The position numbers and the translations under genes are program-made. A stretch of DNA of 64,000 bases, from the NCBI RefSeq assembly GCF_027887165.1, contig NC_077228.1:213269635-213333634 (forward strand), written 5' to 3'. Of the stretch, positions 43,023 to 54,190 are shown piece by piece (positions within the stretch are counted from its first letter, which is position 1; every line of letters starts with the position of its first letter). Below the pieces are notes generated by a model. That model saw only the letters and a program-made list of their open reading frames with translations. It ran no database searches and was not told the DNA's origin. This DNA comes from Monodelphis domestica. Lineage: Eukaryota > Chordata > Mammalia > Didelphimorphia > Didelphidae.

Positions 43023-43639
43023 CTATTTGTGCCCAACCTGTGACAGAGCCTTCTTATTGATCTGATCAGCCATAGCCAGATAGCTATGAGTTATGCAAAC
43101 TCAACACATGAAAATTCAGATACATGCAACTGGCAATCCCCCCCCCCAAAAAAGGCAGAAAAATATGGAAAATAAACCTTTTTATTTACAAGTTAAATCC
43201 TTGCAATTTTCCTAAGCTGAATAAAGTTTCACAGCAATTTGCCCAGTCACTCTCATTGATCTGAGAACCTTAGTGTGAGGCAATACATTGTCCTGGCAAA
43301 CATTAACTCCCCTCATCAATCTTCATTGGGAGTTCTTGCTTGTAAGAAATTGTGTGTTTCTCTTTGTTTCATTAATGTTATTTAGTTATTAATAATGGAC
43401 ACAAAGTACAAGAACAGTGCTGCTGATAAGCGTAATGATAGTCATAATGTGCCTAAGTATGTTTGTTTAGGAAATGCTTATTAAATAATGGGGTTTGCTA
43501 TTATTCAGGATTTTCAACTTACTTGAAGAGTCTTGGGTACATATTAGTTGGCTACCCCTGAGCCCAACATAGTGATGTCATTTTGATGGTCTTTGAGTAT
43601 GAAGGACAATAACCAACCAGCCAACCCAGCCACATAAAT

Positions 43640-43835
43640 CCCATCTCTCTTTTTTGTGCCTTTGCATGAGCTCTCCCCCATGCCCAGAACATACCTTCTC
43701 CCCATCTCTTTCTACCTCTTCCCTTCAAAATTCAGCTCAAGCACTATCTTCTGCAGGAAGCTTCTCCTCACCTTCCCAAATGCTAATTCCCCCCCCTTCT
43801 TTCTCATATTCATTTTGTACTGCTAGAAGTGGAGG
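43640..43835 (+). repeat. LINE L2, 3' region
   Basis: 'tgcctttgcatgagctctcc', 'aaaattcagctcaagcacta', 'ctgcaggaagcttctcctca'. Confidence 0.78.
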
Positions 43836-43904
43836 TTTGTGAGAAGGCTCATGAGGCTATTAGTGACATCTTAGAGGGGAACAACTTTTTTTTTTGTCAC
43901 CTCT

Positions 43905-44090
43905 ATTTCCATTTAAAAATTTTTTTAATTTTTAAAAAATTTCCCCTGGTTACATGATTTATTTTATCTTTCTCTTCTCTTCTGCCCCCCGGAGTTGACA
44001 AGAAATTTCACTGGGTTATACATATATTATTACTGAGATCCTATTTCCACATTATTCATTTTTGAAAGAGAGTCATCTTTTAAAACCAAA
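43905..44090 (-). repeat. L1 3' end
   Basis: 'ctggttacatgatttatttt', 'gaaatttcactgggttatac', 'gatcctatttccacattatt'. Confidence 0.82.
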
Positions 44091-44440
44091 GCTTGTGGAA
44101 CAATTCTTGTGATAAAGAAATTGGAACAAGGACCTCATCAACTCCAATTGCTGACCAACCAGCATGGTTGAACAGGCAATCCCAAATACCTTGGTTATAG
44201 CAGTGCCCACCAGACCACTAGTTCTGCTTCCAGCCCAGATCCTGAAGTCATAATCTAGAGGAACAACCCTTGTGAAGAAGGGACCTGACAACTGATATTG
44301 AAGGTGCTGTCACTTCCACCTCCTAAAGCAGCCACTGCTACTGAAGATCCAGAAAAGAAAGTTCAGTGTACTTATCGTCAAATGATTCAACCCAAATAGC
44401 TCTAATATGGTTTTGTTTATTTTTATATCATATATAAATA
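44091..44440. other. unassigned stretch
   Basis: Both strands show broken coding-like text, but I cannot match it to a protein. A decayed processed pseudogene is possible and not supported. Confidence 0.35.
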
Positions 44441-44444
44441 TGAT

Positions 44445-44605
44445 ATATTTATTTATTTACCCTTACCTTCCATCTTAGAATTATTACTGTGTATTGGTTC
44501 TAAGGTAGCAGTAAGGACTAGGCAATGGGGGTCAAGTGACCACAGCTAGGAAATGTCTGAGGTTAGATGTGAACCCAGGACTTTCTGTCTCTAGGTCTAT
44601 AATAC
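44445..44605 (-). repeat. SINE type A
   Basis: 'cccttaccttccatcttaga', 'tgggggtcaagtgaccacag', 'ccaggactttctgtctctag'. Confidence 0.82.
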
Positions 44606-44654
44606 AGTTTTATTAATGGAAATGACACCAAGAAAGTTAATTAGGTGGAAGAAA

Positions 44655-44695
44655 AGTTATTAATAATATATATATACATATATATACACATAAGC
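44655..44695. repeat. TA-rich microsatellite
   Basis: (TA)n with TACATA interruptions. Confidence 0.8.
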
Positions 44696-44839
44696 CTTCT
44701 AGGAACAATTTTTATTAGTTTAACATTATTATAAATTCAAGAATTTCTAGTTTATGGAGAAAAATATCCAAACTGACACAGTCTCCTTATCATGATATTT
44801 TGAAGTAATATTCATAGTATTCTTGAACAAGAAATATTT

Positions 44840-45315
44840 CAATCAAGAAACATTTATTAAGTATGTGCCAGGGACTGTTCTAAGTGCTGATACAAAAAGA
44901 GGTAAAATATTATCTCTGCTTTCAAGAAACTTACAATCTAATGGAGGATTAATGTTGCTTACTCATTTTTTAGTTGTATCTGATTCTTCATGACCCCATT
45001 TGAGGTTTTTGGTCAGGATACTGGAGTGATTCCTTCTCCAGCTCATTTTATAAAGGAGGAAACTAAGAACAACAGGGTTAAGTGATTTTCCCAGAGTCAT
45101 ATAGCTAGGATGTATCTGAGGCTGGATTTGAATTCAGAAAGATAAATCTTCCTGACTTCAGGCCTGGCACTCTATCCCATGCACCACCTACCTACCCCAT
45201 TGGGGAAAACAACATGCAAACAAATGTATACAAGGAAGCTATAAGTAGGAAAATAGGAAATAATTAATAGCAGGAAGGCATCAGAATTAAAAGGATTGAA
45301 AAAGATTTTCTGTTA
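44840..45315 (-). repeat. L2/L3-type LINE, antisense, with a nested SINE
   Basis: 'acatttattaagtatgtgcc', 'caagaaacttacaatctaat', then after the SINE 'aacatgcaaacaaatgtata', 'ggaaggcatcagaattaaaa'. Confidence 0.68.
44946..45205 (-). repeat. SINE type B nested in the LINE
   Basis: 'ttagttgtatctgattcttc', 'gaggtttttggtcaggatac', 'cttcctgacttcaggcctgg', 'ccacctacctacccc'. Confidence 0.88.
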
Positions 45316-45768
45316 TATGAAAAAGGCTTACACAATATGACAAAATATAGTATTACACAATTCAGGGTAACCATTTATTTTACTTATTCTAACAGAATAA
45401 AAGTCTAATCTTTCTAGAACACCCCTGGAAGATCATTCTCCTAAAACTATTCCATCTCTCTGGCCACTTTCCTTCAAAGGTTTTCCTGGTTGATGAGACC
45501 TCTTTCTTCCTCTTAGCAATACAGTAATAATTTTAGGGGAGGAAGAAGGTAATGATCTGACCTAGAAATGAAGCATTTCTCTAAGTCTGGTTACCACCCT
45601 TAATTAAATTAATTCATTTATTTAAAATACTTTGCAAACCTTAAACATTGCGTAGGAGACAGCCAGGTGGCTTAGTTGATTGAGAGCTGGGCCTAGAGAC
45701 AGGCTTTCAAATAGACATTTCCTAGAGGAGTGTCCCAGGGAAAGTCACTTAACTCCCATTGCCTAGCC

Positions 45769-46203
45769 CAGCGATGGTGAAGCTTTTAGAGACTGAGTGC
45801 CCAAGCTGCATTGGAGCCTCCCCCTTACCCTAGATAGGGGAGGTAGAAGGTGCTCCCATTGGCTGCTGGATATAGGGGTAGGTGATGTGAAAAATATTCT
45901 CAGGGCAAGGACAGCTGGGTAGCTCAGTGGATTGAGAGCCAGGCCTAGAGATGGGAGGTCCTAGTTTCAAATTTGATTTCAGATACTTTCTAGCTTTGTG
46001 ATCCTGGGCAAGTCACTTGACCCCCATTGCCTAGCTCTTACTTACCACTTTTCTGCCTTGAAACCAATACACAGTTATTGATTCCAAGCCTGAAGGTAAG
46101 GATTTAAAAAAAAAAAAAAATATATATATATATCCTCGTGCATGGTGGAAAGGGGGAGGGGAGCAGCCCCCTCCCCCACAGGTGCCATAGGTTTGCCAAC
46201 AAA
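45769..46203. mobile_element. non-autonomous hAT-type DNA transposon
   Basis: The left end CAGCGATGGTGAAGCTTTT and the right end 'ccataggtttgccaac' are inverted-repeat partners. The same family is seen with a clearer right end at 51042-51352. It is split by a second SINE at 45905-46128. Confidence 0.7.
45905..46128 (+). repeat. SINE type A nested in the hAT element
   Basis: 'ggacagctgggtagctcagt' to 'cctgaaggtaaggattt' plus a long A-run and a short TA run (46117-46131). Confidence 0.9.
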
Positions 46204-46611
46204 CTTCCCATTCTTCTGCCTTGGAATCAATATGCAAAATGTTGATTTTATGATGGAAGATAAAAGTTTTTAAAAACAAAACAAAACAAAAACATTATAG
46301 AAATACTATCTATTATCAATCCATTTTCTGGGACCTTAAGTTTTCATTCATGTGTAACCCTTTTGCACATTTCCCTAAAAGAAACACCAAAAAAAAAAAG
46401 AGGAAAAGGATTTGAGTAGAGGACATTGCTTTTGAGAAATTTAACTAAGTACTAATAAAGTTTCCTTCATTCAGGTAATTTTGGAAAAGACTTTAGACTG
46501 GAGAAATATTTCCTTATTAATATTTTAAGTTGAACGAAAAGGGAGATTTTAGGGTACTGGCGCAATTACCAGCCACTTCCCCCTGAGGACTCTTGGGCCT
46601 TGTTATTTGTC

Positions 46612-46738
46612 TGTATTTGAATGTGAACTCTCTAAGAGGAGGGATTATCTTGCTTTTCTGTTTGTATCCCCAGTACTTAGCACAGTGCACATAGTGAAAA
46701 TTTAATAGAAGCTTTTTCATTCATTCATTCACTCTTAC
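46612..46738 (+). repeat. LINE L2, 3' end
   Basis: 'tgaatgtgaactctctaaga', 'gtatccccagtacttagcac', ending in an ATTC run (tcattcattcattcactc). Confidence 0.82.
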
Positions 46739-47071
46739 TTTTCCCCTCCTCCAGGCTTTTTTTGTGGGCTGGATTAACCTCTCTGGCATGACTTTTTCAG
46801 CAGACACTTCCTTGGCCCTTCCCCTCCGGAAGTGGTTTTCTTCTCAAACTAAGCCTAAAGAAAAAATTGGCACCGAAAGATGAGAAGTTGTAAAAACTGA
46901 ATCTATAACTTTGTTTTTTGGATTGAACCCCTCACCAGAAGTCCTTCTCTGGCAAAATGCCTCCATTTAAAATTTATCCCTTTCCAGAACTCCCCAGTTT
47001 TACCCTTTTAATTTATTCCAGTGATGACACAGAGTTTAAAATAAAACACACACCCATCCACAACCGGGAAC
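46739..47071. other. unassigned stretch
   Basis: Nothing recognised. Confidence 0.5.
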
Positions 47072-47248
47072 AGCTAGATAGCATAGCAGATAGAGTGATA
47101 GATCTGGAGAGGAAGACCTGGGTTCAAATTTAGCCTTAGAAACTTAGTTCTATGACCCTGGACAAGTCACTTAACACTACCTCTCTTGCCTTGGAACTAA
47201 TACTTAGTATCAATTCTAAAACGGAAGATCAGGGTTTTTAATAAAAAA
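47072..47248 (+). repeat. SINE type A
   Basis: 'gaacagctagatagcatagc', 'ctgggttcaaatttagcctt', 'aacggaagatcagggttttt'. Confidence 0.83.
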
Positions 47249-47657
47249 GGAATGGAGGATTATTCTTTGGATGGAGTCCTGAGGGTGACGGTAGGAGTCC
47301 ATTCTCTAAATAAACTTGAATGGAAGAATGGCAACTTGACCCAGGTAGAAGTAGATGAAAAGCTCAAGTCACATGTGCAACTCCATTCCCCAAAACGTGC
47401 CAAGTAGCCTGATACTTCCTGTGTCTTCTTGACAAAGACAGCTACGGTGAACTGTTCCAGAGCCCAAGTGGCACCCTCTGCAGAGCCTTGCTGCTTTTCT
47501 GTGGACATGTCTGCATTTTTTATGAAAGTGACCTTGCTCTCATTAGGGATGACTAATTAGGGATTAAAAGCTCTGAAGGCTACAAAAGCTTCTTGATCAG
47601 CCCCAGCAGGTGATGGCTGGGGAGGCAGTAGAGTGCCGCAGGGTTGTAATAGCTTCT

Positions 47658-47798
47658 ATTAGATGGTAAGCTCCTTGAGGGCAGGGCATTGTCTTTTACT
47701 AAAAATAAAAATAAATAAAACGCCCAGTACTTAGCATGATTCTTGGCAATATTAAATACTTAAGAAATGTTTATTGATTAATTGACAAAACTTCAAGT
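47658..47798 (+). repeat. LINE L2, 3' end with inserted A/T-rich run
   Basis: 'ggtaagctccttgagggcag', then an AAAATAAA run, 'cccagtacttagcatgattc', 'tgtttattgattaattgac'. Confidence 0.8.
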
Positions 47799-48600
47799 AT
47801 TTCTTATGCCAGAAAACAGCTCTTTCCATGTCCTACAGGTATTTGCATTGTGCTAAGGTGATGCCCTAGTCTTATTCTTCCAGATAAAGGCAGGTCACAA
47901 CTCCCCTTCAGGGTTCTAGGAGGATCCCTGGAAAGTTGGGATGTCATCTATTCTGTCAGTTTAGAACTCTATCCCAATTCCAGTAGGTTTCCAGCCATCA
48001 GCCACTAATAGACCTTGGCTCCATTTAACCAATCAGCTTTTCAAAGGAGCCATTTACTGCAAAGACATAGCAAGAACAGAAGTACAAACATTTCTCCTTA
48101 ACATCTGGGAACGAATTCTACATATGATTTAAAGTAGCATGGGCACTGGATTGGGCGGGGAAGATCATGGGGACTTTGCTCCCTTTTATCTTTCTTCTGG
48201 CTGCTTTGGACTCTACCTCCTGGAGTCTGTTGGTTTGCCCTTTTGACTTGTCAAAGCTCACAAGGTCATAGCCATCTCCAATCTCCTGCACCCAAAAAAT
48301 GAAAACAAAGAAGCAAAGAACAGAGGCCCATATCCACAGGCCACGTATCAGTCTCAAATGGGAAGGAGCCAAGGCATCTCTCCTTATGGCATTGCCTCCC
48401 TTTCTTCTGGTAGGAAGAGAGCAAAGCAGGAGCTAGGTCCTGGCTGACTAGTGCCTTAGGAATGTTCCCTAGTTCTCGCTTTCCATCAAATTTGTCTGAC
48501 ACTTCGTCACATGATCAGCAGACCAGAACCAGCACCAGAACATTTGCACATGTTCCAAATAGTGGAGGCAGAGCCCTTTCATTAGAGGTCATCAAGTTTT
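47799..48600. other. unassigned stretch
   Basis: No family recognised. A minus-strand frame at 48118-48372 looks like a membrane anchor but lacks an ATG, and I do not call it. Confidence 0.45.
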
Positions 48601-48602
48601 TC

Positions 48603-48820
48603 TTTTTCTTTAAAAACACTTATCTTCTCTCTTAGAATCCATATGATGTATTATTGGTTTCAAGAGAGATGAACAGTAAGGGCTAGGCAATGGGGGGGGG
48701 GGGGGAGTGGCTTGCCTGGAGTCACCCAGCTAGGAAGTGTCTGAGGTCAGATTTGAACTCAGGTTCTATAGAACTATAGAACTCAGGTTCTATCCACTGA
48801 GCCACCTAGCTGTCCCCATT
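48603..48820 (-). repeat. SINE type A with internal G run and short duplication
   Basis: 'acttatcttctctcttagaa', a 14-base G run at 48692-48705, 'gtgtctgaggtcagatttga'. The words 'actcaggttctat' occur twice (about 48757 and 48780). Confidence 0.85.
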
Positions 48821-49054
48821 AAGCTTTTTTTAAAAGCAGGCTCATCAACCTCTTTCATGTGGAGAACCATATTGATTAAAAGTACACCAATGCCTTTTCA
48901 CCAGTTCACTGTTACAAAAGCAAATTGGATATATCATTATAATATTGTAATCCAGAAATGGTTTTGATTTTCATATACTACCTAGGTACACATAGATTTG
49001 TCTCTCCAGTTTTGCTCCAGATTCTTGACCCAGCGGCCACTTGTGCTACACAGG

Positions 49055-49290
49055 GTGGCCGGTGATACTCTTTCTGGGCATGGTGGCGAAGAAAGCCTGA
49101 GAAACTAAGAGGTAGAGATGAGGATGGAGAGCATTCCAGACATGGGGTATGAGTCAGTGCAAAGACATGGAGATAAGCTAGAAGATGAAGTGTCCTTTGA
49201 GAGGTACGGTGTGGTGTAGCTGGATTGAAAAATATGTGGAGAGGAGTAAAGTCTAAAACAATTGGAAAGATAAGAAGACACTCCATCTCC
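49055..49290 (-). repeat. L3/CR1-type LINE, antisense
   Basis: 'gagagcattccagacatggg', 'aagacatggagataagctag', 'ggagaggagtaaagtctaaa'. Confidence 0.6.
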
Positions 49291-49299
49291 TTAAAACTA

Positions 49300-49512
49300 A
49301 TTATGGGGGGCAGATGGGTAGCTCAGTAGATTAAGAGCCAGGTCTAGAGATGGGAAGGTTCTGGATTCAAATTTGACCTCAGACATTTCCTAGCTATGTG
49401 ACCCTGGGCAAGTCACTTAACCCCCATTGCCTAGCCCTTAGTGTTCTTCTGTCTTGGAACCACTACATAGTATTGATTCTAAAGTTGAAGGTAAGGTTAA
49501 AAAAAAAAAAGA
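49300..49512 (+). repeat. SINE type A
   Basis: GGGGGCAGATGGGTAGCTCAG head, 'cctgggcaagtcacttaacc', A-run at 49500-49510. Confidence 0.92.
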
Positions 49513-49730
49513 ACTCTTTGTATTGGCAAAAGGCTAAATTAGCTTACTGAAATGTACTTAAGGAAATCATTGTCTGGAATATGACCTTTACTGCCCCCTA
49601 TTTTCAAAATAACTTGAAAATTTGTGACAAGAAATTATAAAATATTCTGTGACATGTACATATTTTCACTTAAAATTACTTAAAAATTTCTATCCTTATT
49701 TTTTCTCTCCTATAAGAATTATATGTTCTT

Positions 49731-50150
49731 TTTTAATTTTTTTTAATTTTTTTTAGATTTTATTTAATTGATTAAGAAAAATTTTTCATGGTTACATGAT
49801 TCATGTTCTTTCCCTCCCCTCCTCCTATCCCCCTCCTATTATCAATGAGCAATTTCACTGGGTTTTACATGTGTCATTTGATCAAAATCTATTTCCATAT
49901 ATTGATATTTGCACTAGGGTGATCGTTTAGAGTCTACATCCCCAATCATATCCCCATTGACACATATGATCAAACAGTTGTTTTTCTTCTGTGTTTCTAC
50001 TCCCACAGTTCTTTCTCCTAAGTCCCTCAGAATTGTCCTGTGTCATTGCATTGCTGCTAGTAGAGAAGTCCATTACATCTGATTGTGCCATATTGTATCC
50101 TTCTCTGTGTACAATGTTCTCCTGGTTCTGCTACTTTCACTCTGTAACAA
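49731..50150 (-). repeat. L1 3' end insertion with 17-base target duplication
   Basis: Inverted L1 terminal 420 bases: T-rich end, 'ttcatggttacatgattcat', 'gggttttacatgtgtcattt', 'agaagtccattacatctgat'. Perfect flanking repeats aagaattatatgttctt occupy 49714-49730 and 50150-50166. Confidence 0.93.
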
Positions 50151-50364
50151 AGAATTATATGTTCTTGATAGACAGGGTAATGGTAATTGCCTTTATATTA
50201 TGTTTTACTATTTACACAATGAGCATCTTCATTTTCTTGTTTGTTTTTTTTAAGCTTAATGTTCTTTTTTGCTGTCTGGTTACTTTTAGTCTGCTTTGAA
50301 CTGGTGGATGGTTTGGTCTCCTTTAGAGTATGTTTTCTTCTAGAACCAAGAGTTCCTCTTTCTT

Positions 50365-50815
50365 TTTTTTTTTTAAATATATTTTATTTGATCATTTCCA
50401 AGCATTATTCGTTAAAGACATAGATCATTTTCTTTTCCTCACCCCCACCCCCCATAGCCGACGTGTAAGTCCACTGGGCATTAGATGTTTTCTTGATTTG
50501 AACCCATTGCTTTGTTGATAGTATTTGCATTAGAGTGTTCATTTAGAGTCTATCCTCTGTCATGTCCCCTCAACCTCTGTATTCAGGCAGTTGCTTTTTC
50601 TCGGTGTTTCCACTCCCATAGTTTATCCTTTGCTTATGAATGGTGTTTTTTTCTCCTGGATCCCTGCAAGTTGTTCAGGGACATTACACCGCCACTAATG
50701 GAGAAGTCCATTACATTCGATTATACCACAGTGTATTAGTCTCTGTGTACAATGTTCTCCTAGTTCTGCTCCTCTCGCTCTGCATCACTTCCTGGAGGTT
50801 GTTCCAGTCTCCATG
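50365..50815 (-). repeat. L1 3' end insertion with 22-base target duplication
   Basis: Inverted terminal 450 bases of L1 ('gatcatttccaagcattatt', 'cccccatagccgacgtgtaa', 'tagagtctatcctctgtcat'). A perfect 22-base target duplication lies at 50343-50364 and 50816-50837. The low divergence and long perfect repeats suggest a young insertion. Confidence 0.95.
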
Positions 50816-51041
50816 GAACCAAGAGTTCCTCTTTCTTGTGAGTCACTATCTTGGTTATTACTTAATCTTTTGAACTAAATTCCATTGCCTGATAAAATGT
50901 CACTTTCTGAAGCATTATTTTTTCAAGTCTTTTTTGTTTTTTTAAGGGTGCTTCCTTTTCTAAGTAGGCTCTAACTGAATTTCTTTTGTTGATAAAAAAA
51001 ATAACTTTGAAGGTCCCTTCTTTTACTTGGATACATTTTAA

Positions 51042-51352
51042 AAGTGATGTTGAACCTTAAAACTGGAGTGCCAGGCCCTCCCCCCAGACTGAGTATTGTG
51101 CCAGCCCCTCACCAGAGACTGTGTGCTATGCCACCCCCCCCCTTACCCTACACAGTGGAGGGAGGAAACTCTCCCATTGGGCTGCTGGGCAGAATGTCAT
51201 CAGGCATGATGGAGTGGGGGAGAGGAGCAGCTCTGCCAGAGTCCCTCTGGCTCTCTAGTAATGAACTTTGGTGGAGAAAAGGGGGAGGGCATCCACATGT
51301 CCACACTCTGTGCGCCATCTTTGGCACCTGTGCCATAAGTTTGCCATCACTG
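51042..51352. mobile_element. non-autonomous hAT-type DNA transposon
   Basis: The left end is GTGATGTTGAACCTTAAAAC. The right end 'cataagtttgccatcactg' is its inverted partner. Same family as 45769-46203, about 310 bases with no coding part. Confidence 0.72.
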
Positions 51353-51419
51353 TTTTAGGGAATGATTTTCTGGAATCTATATGTTTCTACATTAGTTGGT
51401 TCTGATGGTTTGATACTGG

Positions 51420-52250
51420 CTATAGGTGGCATAATAGATAGTATATCAAGCTTGGACTTGGGAGGATCTGGGTTCAAATCTGGTCTCAGGTACTTCCTAG
51501 CTATGCGACCCTGAGCAAGTCACTTAATTGCAATTGCCTAGCCTTTGCCCATACACCTAGGGGTGTATGGGGTGTTCAGGGAGGGGTAGTATCTCTGGTA
51601 TGGAGGGCTTGTCGTGCCCTCCTAGGGCAGCTCTCCGGCCTCTGACCCCCACCGGACACCCAGCTCTCACTTGTGGCTCCCAGTAGCTGCTAGCATGTGG
51701 CAGCGGCCACACCCCAGGCAACGGCTTCGACAGGCCAGCTAAACCTTGTGAGGGTAACGATCTGGCCATAGACCCCTGGTGAACCAGGGCTTTGCTCACC
51801 CAGCATGTGAAGACTGCTTCGGCTGAACAGACGGAAGAAACCAATAAGAAAGTTCAACATGGCGACGTAGCAAAGCACTGTGGAGTGCTTAGGGCATGTT
51901 GGAGCACAAAAGACAACACGGCCATCCAATGCAGCTGAGGAAGTCTCCAGGTGTAATGACTTTTCGTGCCACTGGACCCAGGCTTCCAATGCCGAGAGAA
52001 TGGGACTGTCTCTGTGCATCGACTTTTCCACTTAAATCTCTTTCATGCACAAGTGTCTTTGTGCACACTCATCTATCCTAACCCCCATGCACCCTCTTAC
52101 TTCAAAACCACATGAGGGTACATCAATAGATGATAATGCACAAAGACAATTGTCATTCTCGGTCACCTAGAGACTACCACTAGACTAGCCTTTGCCCTTT
52201 TGTCTTAGGGTTGTTACTAAGACAGAAAGAAAAACAAACAAATAAACAAA
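51420..52250 (+). repeat. SINE type A split by an RTE-type SINE
   Basis: The head to middle is 51420-51550 ('ggcataatagatagtatatc' to 'gcctttgccc'). The tail 'ttttgtcttagggttgttac' resumes at 52198 and ends in AAAC/AAAT units. Confidence 0.85.
51551..52184 (+). repeat. RTE-derived SINE/LINE insertion (634 bases)
   Basis: Starts 'atacacctaggggtgtatgg' and contains 'ggcttgtcgtgccctcctag', 'gactgcttcggctgaacaga', 'ttcaacatggcgacgtagca', 'atgagggtacatcaatagat'. A perfect 13-base duplication ctagcctttgccc flanks it (51538-51550 and 52185-52197). The text resembles the 5' and 3' ends of a marsupial RTE joined together, the kind catalogued as an RTE SINE. The family name is from memory. Confidence 0.75.
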
Positions 52251-52547
52251 TAAAAGAATAGAATTAAATTGTTTCCCATTTTTGGCTTCTCCTGCTAGTG
52301 GTTCTCTTGCTGTTGTAGTTTTTGTAGCAGTAGTGGAGGGATCCTCTTTGTAAAGATTAGCAAATCTTTGCAGATCCTGGATCACTTTTATCTCTGTCTG
52401 GTTCTAAGAGATGCTTTTTTAATGCCTCTGTTAACATTTTGTATTTTAGACCAGGGAAAGGGATTTAATTTAAAAGGAGTCCTTTGCAAAGTTTGTACAC
52501 TTTAAATAAAGTTTAGTCTTTTTAAAAGTTAAATTTATTTTGCCTTT

Positions 52548-54190
52548 TTGTCATTTAAGCCTATGTGATGGGTTGAGATGATATCTTAGAACTGTTTTAA
52601 TTTGCATTTCCCTAATCAGTAGTAATCTAGAGCATTTTTTCATATGACTATATGTGGCTTTGATTTCTTCATCTGAAAACTGCCCATTTATCAACTGGGA
52701 GATGACTTTTTCCCATAAATCTGACAAAGTTCTCTATTTTCTATATGTGACTCTAAGAGACCATGAACATTTTTTTTTTTACAAATTTTCTGCTTTCCTT
52801 CTAATCTTGGAAAAATTTATTTTGTACACAAACTTTTCAGCTTAATGTACTCAAAATTTCCATTTTATATCTCAATGCTCTTTCTCTCCTGTTGACCCAT
52901 AAATTCCTCTCCTATCCATAAGTCTGATATTTTCCCTGTTCTTTTAATTTGCTTATGATATCTCCTTTTATGTCTAGTTCATGTATTCATTTTTATCCTA
53001 TCTTTGTGAATGATGCAACATATTGGTCTGTACTTGATTTTTGCCAAACTACTTTACAGTTGTCCCAGAAAAAAAATTTTTAAACTCTTATCTTCTCTCT
53101 TAGAATCAATACTGTGTGTTGGTTATAAGGCAGGAGGTAGGTAGGGCCAGGCAATGAGGGTTAAGTGACTTGCCCAGAGTCACACAGATAGGAAATGTCT
53201 GAGGCCAGATTTGAACCAGATCTTCCCAAGTTCAGGCTTTGAGGACCTCCTGTCTTGGGGCCTGTCTCTCTATCCACTGAACCACCCAGCTGCCCCCTGT
53301 TCCAGTCATTTTTACCAAATAGTGATTTCTTATCCTGATACCCTGGATCTATATATTTTTGTCAAATACGAGGTTACTATAGTCTTTTACAACGGTTATT
53401 TGTCTGTTCTGTTCCACTGATCTATTTTTCTATTTCTTAGCCAGTACTAGATAGTACTGATAATTACTGCTTTCTAATACAGTTTAAAATCTGGTACTGC
53501 TAAATGTTCTTCCTTTATTTTTTTTAATTAATTCCTTTTCTATTCTTGATCTTTTGTTCTTCCAAATAAATTTTGTTATTATTTTTCTAGCTCTATAGGA
53601 TAATATTTTGGTAACTGGATTGGGATGTCATTGAATAAGTAGATTAGTAGGCTTGTTATTTTAATTATATTGGGTCTGCCCATACATGAACAATTAATAT
53701 TTCTCCAATTATTTCTATCTGACTTTATTTGTGTAAAAAGTATTTTGTTATTATTTTTATGAAGTCTCTGGGTTTCTTTTGGCAAGTATACTGCCTGGTA
53801 TTTTATTCTATCTGTGGTGTTTTTAAATAGAGTATCTCTTTTTATCTTTTCTTGCAGTTGTATAAAAATGCTTATGATTTATGTGGGTTTATTTTATATC
53901 CTGCTACTTTACTAAAATTATTGATTGGTACAACTAACTTTCAAGTTGAATCTCTAGGATTTTCCATGTATACCATCATATCGTCTGCAAAAAGAGATAC
54001 TGTTATTGCTTCTTTGCTCATTTTGATTCCTTTCATTTCTCTTTCTTCTCTTATTGTTAGCATTTCTAAAAATTTTGCTAAATAAAATTGGTGATAATGG
54101 GCATCTTTGTTTCATTCCTGATCTTAGTTGGAAGACTTCTAACTTCTCCTCATTTTTATAAATAATACTTGCTGATGGTTGTAGAATATA
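52548..54190 (-). repeat. L1 with 3' UTR and part of ORF2
   Basis: 52548-53070 is inverted 3' UTR ('ttgcatttccctaatcagta'). 53320-54190 is ORF2 on the minus strand, including the reverse-transcriptase text [20 protein letters not shown]. Later frames show [14 protein letters not shown], corresponding to the ADD catalytic neighbourhood. It is broken in several places and split by a SINE at 53078-53300. Confidence 0.85.
53078..53300 (-). repeat. SINE type A nested in the L1
   Basis: 'taaactcttatcttctctct', 'gttaagtgacttgcccagag', 'gaaccacccagctgcccc'. Confidence 0.9.

Larger units (their letters stand above)
41738..43628 (+). repeat. RTE LINE 3' end, split by an LTR element
   Basis: The left part (41738-42115) carries the terminal RTE coding text ('gaatgccaaatgcatgttta', 'gagacactggcacaggcttg', 'gagcaaagcagaatcgctgt'). 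The right part (from 43023) continues 'tgcccaacctgtgacagagc', 'gatctgatcagccatagcca' and ends 'atgaaggacaataaccaacc'. The two halves join in frame order across the LTR insertion. Confidence 0.8.
45657..46275 (+). repeat. SINE type A split by a hAT element
   Basis: The head and middle run 45657-45768 ('ggtggcttagttgattgaga' to 'cccattgcctagcc'). The tail resumes at about 46204 ('cattcttctgccttggaatc') and ends with an AAAAC run. Confidence 0.82.

Noticed and set aside
48118-48372. Minus-strand frame that looks like a signal-anchor start of a type II membrane protein
   Set aside because: The first codon is TTG and not ATG, there is no upstream ATG in frame, and I found no continuing exon or family match.
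51538-52197. Reading the GC-rich insertion as a processed gene or exon
   Set aside because: It has a precise target duplication, sits inside a SINE and shows RTE-end text without a long open frame.
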